A stretch of DNA of 64,000 bases, from contig NZ_JAGUCO010000017.1 of NCBI RefSeq assembly GCF_018271995.1, positions 1 through 64,000 of the forward strand, read 5' to 3'. Numbering within the stretch: position 1 is the first letter of the stretch; every line of letters begins with the position of its first letter. Origin of the DNA: Carboxylicivirga linearis. Lineage in GTDB: Bacteria > Bacteroidota > Bacteroidia > Bacteroidales > Marinilabiliaceae. Under the pieces are notes generated by a model. The model did no database searches. It saw only the letters and a list, made by a program, of their open reading frames with translations, and had not been told where the DNA came from. Of the stretch, positions 36,633-45,555 are shown in pieces. A program made the position numbers and the translations under genes.

Positions 36633-37838
36633 TTATCTGATTTTTGATCCTTTGGTTGCAAAGAATACAAGATATAAATAGTAAACAAACAAGGCACTAA
36701 CAGCAGCAATAACGCCAGCCATAGTTTGAATACCACCCATAATAGGCATTAAAATAGCAGCACCAATTACTGAAGTAGCAATTATACCAGAAGCTACATC
36801 GGCATGAGGTCCTAAATCTTCTAAAGCCAAACTATAAATTACAGGCCACATAATTGAGTGAAATAAACCAGTACCCAGGAACAACCACATTGCGATATTT
36901 CCATCCATTACAATGGCTCCACCTAACATTGCAGCTCCACCTATAGCACAGGCTGTAAGAATGGTACTTGCTTTAAATTTCTGTAGAATGAAGATACCTA
37001 AAACACGGCCAACCATAAGACCACCCCAGTAATACTTCAACATATCAACTGAGTTAATACCTGTAATTCCTTTCTCTGAAGCAAAATCTTCGAAGAAACT
37101 AGGAATACCAATTTCAATACCCATATATACAAAGATGGCCAATGAACCTAACCATACGTGAGTGTATTTAAAGGCACTTGATTTATGCTTAACAACTCCT
37201 TCAGCCTCAGCTTTTTCTTGTTCATCTTTAATATTAGGTAATTTCAGGAAGAACATAATAACAAGAATAGCGGCTGTAATCAAACCAATACTGATATATG
37301 GCCATTTTACAATACCTTGTATTACTGTATTCTCAAGAGTTTCGCCTTCCCCAAGTTCAGGCACCACTAATAATAAAGAAACAAAAATAGGTGCAATTAC
37401 TGTAGCTACTGAGTTTAACGCATTGGTTAGTGTTAAACGACTTGCCGAGCTTTCTTTGGGGCCTAAAGCAACCACATATGGCGCTGCGGCAACCTGAAGA
37501 ATTACAACTCCTACCGCAAAAATAGATACCGCACTAAGGAATCCGTAGTATCCAAAAGCAACCCCTGGAATACTGGCAAAGAAACCTAAAGCAATTAATC
37601 CTAAACCGGTAAAAATTGAAAAACGATAACCGATTTTATTGATTAAAAAACCAACAGGAATAGAAAGTGCATAAGTTCCGTAAAAGAATGTATTAAGAAA
37701 CTGTTTTTGCACATCATTCAAACCAAATGCATCTTTAAAAAAGGCAATGGTTGAATTGTTCATTGTAGTAATAAAGCCAAACATAAAAAATAATGTGGCC
37801 ATTACTATCAATGGAAATAAATACTTGTTCTTGCTCAT
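36633..37838 (-). CDS. Sugar MFS transporter (FucP/GluP-like, probably galactose)
   Basis: 401 residues with twelve hydrophobic segments. The start MATLFFMFGFITTMNNSTIA matches the fucose/glucose-galactose permease group, and VILQVAAAPYVVALGPKESS matches its TM4-5 region. It imports hexose with a cation through the inner membrane. It is the last gene of the galactose operon, 22 bases after galM, which makes galactose or glucose the likely substrate. Confidence 0.9.
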   Translation of the reverse strand: MSKNKYLFPLIVMATLFFMFGFITTMNNSTIAFFKDAFGLNDVQKQFLNTFFYGTYALSIPVGFLINKIGYRFSIFTGLGLIALGFFASIPGVAFGYYGFLSAVSIFAVGVVILQVAAAPYVVALGPKESSASRLTLTNALNSVATVIAPIFVSLLLVVPELGEGETLENTVIQGIVKWPYISIGLITAAILVIMFFLKLPNIKDEQEKAEAEGVVKHKSSAFKYTHVWLGSLAIFVYMGIEIGIPSFFEDFASEKGITGINSVDMLKYYWGGLMVGRVLGIFILQKFKASTILTACAIGGAAMLGGAIVMDGNIAMWLFLGTGLFHSIMWPVIYSLALEDLGPHADVASGIIATSVIGAAILMPIMGGIQTMAGVIAAVSALFVYYLYLVFFATKGSKIR

Positions 37839-37860
37839 GATTATGATTTAAGGATTTTAT

Positions 37861-38889
37861 TTATTGGATTGAAAATTTATAAACACAAGTATGTTTGTAA
37901 ACCTCACCCGGTTTTAATACAGCATTTGGAAAATGATCCTGATTTGGTGAATCTGGGAAAATTTGTGTTTCCATAGCTACACCAGCCCATTTCTCAATTG
38001 GGTTGCCCAACTTACCAGTCTCAGAACTATCAAAGTGTCCACCTGTGTAAATCTGAATTCCCGGTTGATCGGTAAATACTTCCATGCAACGACCGGTTTC
38101 TTCATCAGATAAACGAGCTGCTAAACGCAACATTCCATCATAACCGTCAATTACGAAGTTATGATCGATACCATTTACCATTTTCACTTGCTCATCATCA
38201 GTATTAACCGTTTCGCCAATAGCCTTTGTGTCAACAAAATCCATTGGAGTACCTTTCACCTCTGCAATTTCTCCGGTAACAGTACCTAATTCAGCAGATA
38301 GCGGAGTATATTTTGAAGCATTTAGCTCTAACTGATGATCTTCAACAGTACCTTTTCCTGCTCCTTTTAAGTTAAAATAAGCATGGCTGGTTAAATTAAT
38401 AATAGTTGCTTTAGATGTTTCAGCAACATATTCAATCACCATTTCATTTTCGTCAGTCAGGCCATAAATAACCTCAACCTTAACTTCACCCGGATATCCC
38501 TGATCTCCATCAGGACTTACTAAAGTTAATTTATATGCTTGTGCAAAACGTGATTCTTCATATGGAGTCACATCCCATACACGGTTATTAAAACCATCAG
38601 ATCCACCATGTAAATGGTTAGGAGTATTGTTACACTCCAACTGATAATCAACACCATCAAGGCTGAACTGACCTTTTACGATGCGGTTTGAGAAACGTCC
38701 ACAAAGTGCTCCGAAATATCCGTCGCCGGCCAATGCTTCTTCTACACTTTGATATCCAATAACCACATCATCCATATTACCGTCCTTATCGGGTACGGTA
38801 ATACCTGTAATTTGTCCACCACGTCCAATAAATGTAACTTCTACATTATTGGCATTTTTCAATTTAAAAACATCAGATGCTTTAGTCAT
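37861..38889 (-). CDS. galM: Aldose 1-epimerase (galactose mutarotase)
   Basis: 342 residues. Converts beta- to alpha-galactose in the Leloir pathway. Motifs: FGALCGRFSNRIVKGQF, NHLHGGSDGFNNRVWD, the catalytic His in LTSHAYFNLKG, and the catalytic Glu in AMETQIFPDSPNQDHFPN. No signal peptide, so cytoplasmic. Fourth gene of the operon, 22 bases after galK. Confidence 0.95.
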   Translation of the reverse strand: MTKASDVFKLKNANNVEVTFIGRGGQITGITVPDKDGNMDDVVIGYQSVEEALAGDGYFGALCGRFSNRIVKGQFSLDGVDYQLECNNTPNHLHGGSDGFNNRVWDVTPYEESRFAQAYKLTLVSPDGDQGYPGEVKVEVIYGLTDENEMVIEYVAETSKATIINLTSHAYFNLKGAGKGTVEDHQLELNASKYTPLSAELGTVTGEIAEVKGTPMDFVDTKAIGETVNTDDEQVKMVNGIDHNFVIDGYDGMLRLAARLSDEETGRCMEVFTDQPGIQIYTGGHFDSSETGKLGNPIEKWAGVAMETQIFPDSPNQDHFPNAVLKPGEVYKHTCVYKFSIQ

Positions 38890-38911
38890 AATTCGATTTT
38901 TTTAGTTCTGA

Positions 38912-40201
38912 TTACAATTCAACTCTAACCGAACCTTTCGAACGGATGAATAATTTATGACATTTACCTTCGCCGTAAACGTGCTCTAATGTTTTCACAT
39001 ATGTATCAACCAAGTCTTGAGGAACGAAAGCCTGGATAGTACCCCCGAATCCACCTCCGTGAACGCGCCATGCACCTTTACCTTTCAATACCATTTCACT
39101 CAAGGCTAAACCTAAAGAAACAACCTGCTCATCTTTGTGAACGATATCATAGATATTTTGATTGTACATGTATGAGCTATATCCTGACTCAACTACCATT
39201 TTAAGGAAAGCATCAAAATCGTTGTTTTCCAAAGCAGCCACCTGGTCAACTACACGTTGGTTATCTCCCTGGAAGTGATAAGCACGTAAAATAGCACGGT
39301 CACCTGTTTTGGTGCGTATTTCAGGAATTTTCTCAACAATTTCTTCCAAAGTTGTTTGACGAAGAACTTCTTTACCTAATTCTTTTGCTACCGACTTCAT
39401 TTCAGTTGGTAACGAAGCGTATTCTTCTTGTGAAGCAGGATCATCATGACCACCACCCACATCAGTAATTACTAATGCATAGTTAGTTGATACAAAATCA
39501 AAATCCAATGCTTTTACAATTGGTTTAGCCGGATCTTCAAAGTCGATGGTAATCAATCCACCAACCGAACAAGCTGTTTGATCCATCAATCCACATGGCT
39601 TACCAAAGAAATTATTTTCAGCCCACTGTCCTACAATTGCATTCTCGACAGCGTCTAATTTACCGTCGTTGAATAAGTGACTGATAATAGCACCAATTAA
39701 CACTTCAAAAGAAGCTGATGAACTTAAACCAGAACCTGCTGGCACACGACCTTCAATACAAGCGTCGAAACCGCCAATTGTGTATCCCAGCTCTTTTAAA
39801 CGAGCACTGATACCTTTTACAATAGATCCTGAAGTATAGAATTGTGATTCGTCGATAGATAGATCAGAAAGATCAACCTGGAACTCCGGATAACCTGCTG
39901 ATTTAATTTTAATGATATCGGTACCATTGGCGGCTGCCACTGCGATGTTATCAAGGTTAACAGCACCTGCTAATACACGACCATAGTTATGATCGGTGTG
40001 ATTACCACCAATTTCGGTACGTCCTGGTGATGAAAATAACATAACATCATCCTTACCAAATGTGTCTTTAAATGTTCCCATTAAAGACTCGTATCTTTCA
40101 GCCTGTGATTTTAAAACATCACTTTCAGCTCCGTATAACTCTTTAAAAGCAGCATTATCGCCACCATTAATCTTACCGATTAATTCACTAATTGTTGACA
40201 T
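38912..40201 (-). CDS. galK: Galactokinase
   Basis: 429 residues. Phosphorylates galactose at C1 with ATP. GHMP motifs are complete: FSSPGRTEIGGNHTDHNYGR (galactokinase signature), EGRVPAGSGLSSSASFEVLI (ATP loop), and WRVHGGGFGGTIQAFVP. It is somewhat longer than the 380-400 residues usual for bacterial GalK, with an N-terminal helical extension of about 40 residues. Third gene of the operon, 27 bases after galT. Confidence 0.95.
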   Translation of the reverse strand: MSTISELIGKINGGDNAAFKELYGAESDVLKSQAERYESLMGTFKDTFGKDDVMLFSSPGRTEIGGNHTDHNYGRVLAGAVNLDNIAVAAANGTDIIKIKSAGYPEFQVDLSDLSIDESQFYTSGSIVKGISARLKELGYTIGGFDACIEGRVPAGSGLSSSASFEVLIGAIISHLFNDGKLDAVENAIVGQWAENNFFGKPCGLMDQTACSVGGLITIDFEDPAKPIVKALDFDFVSTNYALVITDVGGGHDDPASQEEYASLPTEMKSVAKELGKEVLRQTTLEEIVEKIPEIRTKTGDRAILRAYHFQGDNQRVVDQVAALENNDFDAFLKMVVESGYSSYMYNQNIYDIVHKDEQVVSLGLALSEMVLKGKGAWRVHGGGFGGTIQAFVPQDLVDTYVKTLEHVYGEGKCHKLFIRSKGSVRVEL

Positions 40202-40228
40202 AATTTATTATTTGAATTTAGTATGTGA

Positions 40229-41275
40229 TTATTTTGATTTATAATGAGTTGTTGGCAAAGCTCGCAAACGTTCTGCAGCTTGCTCTGCTGTAATATCGCG
40301 TTGTGCGTTAGCCATCATTTCGTATCCAACCATAAATTTCTTCACAGTAGCAGAACGTAACAATGGAGGATAAAAATGCATATGAAGATGCCACTCAGGG
40401 TGATCTTCGCCATCGGTTGGCGCCTGATGTATACCAGCCGAATATGGGAATGATACTTCAAACAGATTATCGTACATTACCGTTAGCTTTTTATAGGCAT
40501 CGGCCAAAGCCATTTTTTCATCTTCTGTGAGATCTGTCAATTTAGAAACGGCTCTTTTACTTACGATCATAGCTTCAAAAGGCCAGGTTGCCCAGAAAGG
40601 AACTAAGGCCACAAAGTGATCGTTTTCAACCAAAACACGCTCTTTGTCTTTTAATTCTTCTTCTACATAGTCGCCCAGAAGTGTTTTACCATTGGCATCA
40701 AAATACTCTTTTTGCATTTTTTGCTCTTTAGCTGGCTCAACAGGCACTGAATACTGTCCCCAAATCTGACCATGAGGGTGAGGATTACTACATCCCATTA
40801 TATCACCTTTGTTCTCAAAAATCTGAACATAGTTGATATAATCCAACTTACCTATTTCCTCGTATTCTTTTGTCCACAAATCAACCACCTTTTTAATTCC
40901 TTCCACTTCCATTTCAGGAATGGTAAGATCGTGGCGTGGCGAGAAACAGATTACTTTACAAAAACCTCTCTCACTTACCGCTTTAAATAAGCCTTTCTTT
41001 TCAAACTCGCCTTGAGGAATATCCGGCACCAAAGCGCTAAAATCGTTCTGAAAAACGAAAGTATCTTTGTATTCAGGATTTTTAAATCCCCCGGCTCTTT
41101 CATTACCCGGACATAAGTAACATTTTTCATCGTATTGAGGGCGCTCATCAACAGCTGGTTTTTCAACCTTACCTTGCCAAGGCCTCTTTGTGCGATGTGG
41201 TGATACCAACACCCAGTCACCGTTTAAAGGATTATAACGGCGATGCGAGTGTTCTGTAAATTGAAAAGTATCCAT
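40229..41275 (-). CDS. galT: Galactose-1-phosphate uridylyltransferase
   Basis: 348 residues. Exchanges UMP between UDP-glucose and galactose-1-phosphate. HIT-like fold with the zinc Cys pair in [13 protein letters not shown], the active site [15 protein letters not shown], and the C-terminal [20 protein letters not shown]. Second gene of the operon, 24 bases after the NUDIX regulator. No galE is present in the window. Confidence 0.95.
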   Translation of the reverse strand: MDTFQFTEHSHRRYNPLNGDWVLVSPHRTKRPWQGKVEKPAVDERPQYDEKCYLCPGNERAGGFKNPEYKDTFVFQNDFSALVPDIPQGEFEKKGLFKAVSERGFCKVICFSPRHDLTIPEMEVEGIKKVVDLWTKEYEEIGKLDYINYVQIFENKGDIMGCSNPHPHGQIWGQYSVPVEPAKEQKMQKEYFDANGKTLLGDYVEEELKDKERVLVENDHFVALVPFWATWPFEAMIVSKRAVSKLTDLTEDEKMALADAYKKLTVMYDNLFEVSFPYSAGIHQAPTDGEDHPEWHLHMHFYPPLLRSATVKKFMVGYEMMANAQRDITAEQAAERLRALPTTHYKSK

Positions 41276-41299
41276 TTTTATGAGTTTAATATTTATATT

Positions 41300-42010
41300 T
41301 TAAAGTTTTATTGCATTTCTAAATATGGGTTCATACAAGTTACTGTCTTCTATATCTTTAAACCTGAAGTAAAAAGCTCCTTTTTTCGATTCCGACATAT
41401 CTTTTTCTTCCAGTTGTTCCAGCATTTTTAACGATAACACTTTTTTTCTGAAATTGCCTGGATCAAATTGTTTTTGAAAGATAGCATTATACAAATTTCG
41501 AAGTTGCGTAATAGTAAACTTCTCAGGTAATAACTGACGACCAATTAAATTATAAGTGCCCTTTAATCGAAGTTTGTCAAAGGCTATTTTAAACATCTCG
41601 TCATGATCGAAAATTAATGGCGGAACCTCATCTATTGCGAACCATTTAGCACCAAATTTTTCAATCAACTGGTTAGAGTGTTTTTCAACCCTGATTAAAG
41701 CATTAAATACAACAGTAAGCACACTTCCGCCCGGATCACGATCAGGCTTCGAAAACACATGTACTTGCTCCAGGTAAATATCTGTCAATCCGGTAATATA
41801 TTGTAGAACTCTCATGGCTGCGGTCTCTGCCGATTCATCTTCCTGCAACCATCCCCCAATTAGCGACCATTCGCCTTGAGCCGGCGGAATAATACGCTTA
41901 AACAACAATAACTTTAACTGATCTTGTTCATAACCAAAGATAACGCAATCCACAGACACAAAGCGCTTAATCTTTTGATATTGGTTATATAGTTGTTGCT
42001 GATTTTCCAT
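41300..42010 (-). CDS. NUDIX-HTH transcriptional regulator (NrtR/AraR-type) of the galactose operon
   Basis: 236 residues. The N-terminal half is a NUDIX fold (SVDCVIFGYEQDQLKLLLFK, GEWSLIGGWLQEDESAETAA), but the hydrolase box GxxxxxExxxxxREUxEExGU is degenerate: at the site there is AAMRVLQYITGL, so catalysis is probably lost. The C-terminal half is a winged helix (FTITQLRNLYNAIFQKQFDP and GNFRKKVLSLKMLEQLEE). This is the architecture of Bacteroidota sugar regulators such as AraR, which bind a pathway sugar or intermediate (family knowledge). It opens the galactose operon and its start codon abuts a strong palindrome, suggesting autoregulation. Confidence 0.9.
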   Translation of the reverse strand: MENQQQLYNQYQKIKRFVSVDCVIFGYEQDQLKLLLFKRIIPPAQGEWSLIGGWLQEDESAETAAMRVLQYITGLTDIYLEQVHVFSKPDRDPGGSVLTVVFNALIRVEKHSNQLIEKFGAKWFAIDEVPPLIFDHDEMFKIAFDKLRLKGTYNLIGRQLLPEKFTITQLRNLYNAIFQKQFDPGNFRKKVLSLKMLEQLEEKDMSESKKGAFYFRFKDIEDSNLYEPIFRNAIKL

Positions 42011-42014
42011 GCGT

Positions 42015-42041
42015 CAAATATAAAAGTAAAAATTACTTTTA
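42015..42041 (-). promoter_or_regulatory. Palindromic operator and -7 box of the galactose operon
   Basis: 42021-42041 is a perfect inverted repeat, TAAAAGTAA-aaa-TTACTTTTA. It overlaps a minus-strand -7 box, TATATTTG (42022-42015), only four bases before the regulator's ATG, so the transcript would be leaderless or almost so. A further half site, TTACTTTT, lies at 42063-42070. The placement fits repression or activation by the NUDIX-HTH protein; binding is inferred. Confidence 0.6.
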
Positions 42042-42063
42042 AAAATTTTTTAAACGTATTTTT

Positions 42064-42071
42064 TACTTTTG
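42064..42071 (+). promoter_or_regulatory. Putative plus-strand -7 box overlapping an operator half site
   Basis: TACTTTTG fits TAnnTTTG and overlaps the half site TTACTTTT. It would read towards the oxidoreductase at 42242, with a leader of about 160 bases. The same regulator could therefore control both directions, but this rests on motif matching alone. Confidence 0.35.
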
Positions 42072-42241
42072 TAACACTTAAATTTCATCAAACCACACTT
42101 ACTAGTTAAGACAGAAATATTCATCAGACTTGACTACCTAAATTCGATATTTGAAACAGAGCGAAAGATTTAAATAATCAGACTTTTACAAACAAGGAGT
42201 ATTTTGTATATTCATATACTATTACCAACCACCCCATATAA

Positions 42242-43213
42242 ATGAAAGCTAGTTATTATACAAAATACGGCTCATCTGATGTTCTTGAAATAAAAGAAAT
42301 TCCAAAACCTCAACCAGGGGACAAAGAAATATTGGTGCAAGTTTATGCGGCTACAGTTAACAGAACCGACTGCGCCATGCTAACCGCGGAGTTATGGATT
42401 ATGCGCTTATTAACAGGACTTAACTCTCCAAAAAATCCTGTTTTAGGAACTGATTTTGCCGGAATAGTTGTTGATATTGGTAAAAAAGTTACCCGCTTTA
42501 AACCAGGTGACAGAATCTTTGGGTTTGATGATATGGGTTTGAGTTCGCATGCTGAGTATTTATGCCTTTCTGAGAACAAAGCCATCGGACACATTCACGA
42601 ATCTATGTCGTTTGAAACAGCAGCTGCCTTATCCGAAGGCGCCCATTATGCTTATAACTTCATTAATAAGATTGACATCAAAGAAGGTGATCATATATTG
42701 GTTAATGGTGGAACTGGAGCCATAGGATCAGCTGCAATTCAACTACTGGTTCATTATGGAGCTGTTATTACTGCAACCTGCCGAAAAGAACACTCTGATT
42801 TAGTATTACAATTAGGAGCCACCCAAACCATTAACTATGAAGAAGAAGACTTTACACAAAAAGAATTTCAATATAACTATATTTTTGATATGGTTGGTAA
42901 AAGTACTTTTTACAAGTGTAAGAAAATTTTAAAACCTAGGGGTATATACCTTTCATCAGAACTGGGACCTTATGCTCAAAATGCTTTTCTGGCTTTTTGG
43001 GATCTCTTCTCTAATGGAAAAAATGTCAAGTTCCCTTTCCCTTCAAATCCGCAGGCCAGCATTAATCTCATAAACCAATTAGCTAAACAGGAGGCTTTTA
43101 AGCCAGTTATCGATAAAACTTATCCTTTTAATCAAATAAAACAGGCTTTTGAGTATGTTTTATCTGCCAACAAGGTTGGAAATGTAGTTATTAGAATAAA
43201 TACTGACGAGTAG
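42242..43213 (+). CDS. NAD(P)-dependent medium-chain dehydrogenase (quinone oxidoreductase-like), paralogue
   Basis: 323 residues with the same build as 19327-20301: GTDFAGIVVDIGKKVTRFKP, then PGDRIFGFDDMG and the Rossmann motif HILVNGGTGAIGSAAIQLLV. No zinc ligands, so probably an NADPH-dependent quinone or enone reductase. It diverges from the galactose operon and is followed after 99 bases by the TonB receptor gene; whether it belongs with either is unclear. Confidence 0.88.
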   Translation: MKASYYTKYGSSDVLEIKEIPKPQPGDKEILVQVYAATVNRTDCAMLTAELWIMRLLTGLNSPKNPVLGTDFAGIVVDIGKKVTRFKPGDRIFGFDDMGLSSHAEYLCLSENKAIGHIHESMSFETAAALSEGAHYAYNFINKIDIKEGDHILVNGGTGAIGSAAIQLLVHYGAVITATCRKEHSDLVLQLGATQTINYEEEDFTQKEFQYNYIFDMVGKSTFYKCKKILKPRGIYLSSELGPYAQNAFLAFWDLFSNGKNVKFPFPSNPQASINLINQLAKQEAFKPVIDKTYPFNQIKQAFEYVLSANKVGNVVIRINTDE

Positions 43214-43312
43214 TCATACGCCCTTCACTTAACTACTTTGTTTATCAAATAAATAATAATTATTTTTGATAATCCCTGATCGTTGATCAATTACACCTTT
43301 ACAACCAAACCT

Positions 43313-45541
43313 ATGAACAGAACATTATTCTTATATTGTTTTTCTATACTTATTTTCACCCACTACTCTTACGGCCAAAATCAAAATAATCAAGATTTTA
43401 CATATAATTATTCATTAAAAGAACTTGCTGAACTTAAAATTACAACAGGATCGATAAAAGAAGAAAATCGCCGATCTGCGCCATCCAACCTTACTGTTAT
43501 CACACCTCAAATGATTGAGGAACGAGGGTATAAAACGCTGGTTGATATTTGCCAGGATATTCCGGGATTTGACTTTATGATGTATAACGATGGCGGAGGC
43601 GAATATCCTACCTTCAACATGAACAGAGGAATGGGAGAAGTGGGAAATTCAGAAATTTTGGTGATGGTTGATGGCATCATTCAAAACCACATTAGTTTTA
43701 ACTGGTCAATGTTGTGGACATATGAGAATATTTTAATTGATATCGACCGCATTGAGATTATTCAAGGTCCGGGTTCGGTAATGTATGGTGCTCAGGCATT
43801 TTCAGGAATAATACATATTGTTACCAAAAAGAATTTTAAGGGAATACATGCCAATGCCTTTTATGGATCACATTCAACCAGGGGTTTGGAAGTATTTGCC
43901 GGAACTACAATTGGTAAAGAAACTAACCTTTCTCTTGCTCTTCATCAATATCACTCATTGGGCGATAATGGGCATGATAGATACGATCCGGGTAGTTATT
44001 TCAAAAATATCAGATATCCCTCCTCACTTATCTATAACTATAACGCAGCAGGCGAATTTGTTACCAACACTTCAAATCCCAGAGGTGGCACATACTTAAA
44101 TGATGGATTCAACACACAGCAAGATAATGTTGCCATTCGGTCTAAACTATCATATAAAAACATAGAAGTAGGATTTTTCCTATCTGATTATACGCGAGCT
44201 TACGGCTCTGCTGTTGTGGCTTACGAGTATGACTTAAACGACAAGGAAAACACAACTCATTACCAAAACTATCATATTTACGCCAGTTACACTGCTCAAA
44301 TCAATGCCAAGCTATCTTTAAAATCTGACTTGGTATATCGAGCAACCAATGTTATACCAGATGGAGGTTTCAAATATTTATATCAGTTTCCGGATTTACG
44401 AAAAAATTATGCTGGTTATAGCAATCAAACTTATTTTGAAGAGCGTTTACTTTACGATTTGAATGCCAACAACGACCTTTCATTTGGATTAAAATTCAGC
44501 CTCAGCAATGCCAATAATAGAATTGTTTCATTGGGCAATTACCCCAATGAAAGATATTCAACTGACTGGTCGTGGGATATCGCAGCTGATGGCGGAGGAC
44601 TTAACCAAACAAAAGATTATCCCAACTTTTGGGTAAAGGAAGTTGCTCTCTTTGCCCTTTGGGATTATACTTTCAACAATAAATTATCCAGTTCTGCCGG
44701 TATTCGTTACGATTACAATTCCGACTTTGGTAGTATTGTTAATCCACGACTGGCACTTAATTATAATCCATCTGCTTATTTAAGTACTAAATTGATGTAC
44801 GGAAGAGCTTTCAGGCAGCCTTCTATTTTTGAGCTATTTAGCGAATTCAGAGGAAACCCAAATCTGGTTCCGCAAAACATTCAAACAATTGAATTACAAA
44901 TGGCAAGTCTTTTTAATGATGATAAACTGGCCATTAAAATGAATGTATATTACTCGCTTATAAATGATTTAATTGGCCAGGTAGAAGATCCTGCAATGCC
45001 GTCCGGCGAACGTTACGAAAATATTGGTAAGCAAAAAATAGGAGGTATTTCAGCCACAGCCGATTATCAGATAAGCAAATCTATCCGTTTATATTCTAAT
45101 TACAATTTAATAAATGGCATTAATAACAAAGGAGCCTTTTACGCTATTGATAGAACAGCCACACACAAAGTTAATGCTGGGCTAAATATCAAGCTTTTCG
45201 ATGGCCTATTAACCAGTGACCTTAGAATGAATTATGTAGGCAAAAGAAAAGCTCCGGAATCAAATAGTTGGCTGCAGACCTACGAGAATGGTTATGCCCC
45301 TTCCTACACCAAAGCCAATTGGGTACTTTCGTACCAGTTATCACCTCAACTACTGGGACAAATAATTATAAATAATGCGTTTAACACACAGTATTATGGT
45401 GTTGGTCACGAGTCAGGTTCTGGTTTTATCGACGACTATAACTACCTAAGCAATGTCAATCCTGATGGAGTCATTCCGGCTTATCATCCCCAACCTGGAA
45501 GAACTGTTTTTGTGAATCTTATCTACAAGTTTAACCCTTAA
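43313..45541 (+). CDS. TonB-dependent receptor opening a signalling cluster
   Basis: 742 residues. Signal peptide (MNRTLFLYCFSILIFTHYSY then GQ); no CarboxypepD_reg domain. It has a short N-terminal extension, a plug (SNLTVITPQMIEERGYKTLV, VMVDGIIQNH, IDRIEIIQGPGSVMYGAQAF) and a beta barrel ending FVNLIYKFNP. ATG 43313 is chosen over an upstream TTG at 43283. The plug style resembles siderophore or cobalamin receptors rather than SusC. The next gene begins 14 bases after its stop and encodes a YfiR-domain kinase, so receptor and sensor are probably made together. Confidence 0.92.
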   Translation: MNRTLFLYCFSILIFTHYSYGQNQNNQDFTYNYSLKELAELKITTGSIKEENRRSAPSNLTVITPQMIEERGYKTLVDICQDIPGFDFMMYNDGGGEYPTFNMNRGMGEVGNSEILVMVDGIIQNHISFNWSMLWTYENILIDIDRIEIIQGPGSVMYGAQAFSGIIHIVTKKNFKGIHANAFYGSHSTRGLEVFAGTTIGKETNLSLALHQYHSLGDNGHDRYDPGSYFKNIRYPSSLIYNYNAAGEFVTNTSNPRGGTYLNDGFNTQQDNVAIRSKLSYKNIEVGFFLSDYTRAYGSAVVAYEYDLNDKENTTHYQNYHIYASYTAQINAKLSLKSDLVYRATNVIPDGGFKYLYQFPDLRKNYAGYSNQTYFEERLLYDLNANNDLSFGLKFSLSNANNRIVSLGNYPNERYSTDWSWDIAADGGGLNQTKDYPNFWVKEVALFALWDYTFNNKLSSSAGIRYDYNSDFGSIVNPRLALNYNPSAYLSTKLMYGRAFRQPSIFELFSEFRGNPNLVPQNIQTIELQMASLFNDDKLAIKMNVYYSLINDLIGQVEDPAMPSGERYENIGKQKIGGISATADYQISKSIRLYSNYNLINGINNKGAFYAIDRTATHKVNAGLNIKLFDGLLTSDLRMNYVGKRKAPESNSWLQTYENGYAPSYTKANWVLSYQLSPQLLGQIIINNAFNTQYYGVGHESGSGFIDDYNYLSNVNPDGVIPAYHPQPGRTVFVNLIYKFNP

Positions 45542-45555
45542 TAAAAACTTCCGCT

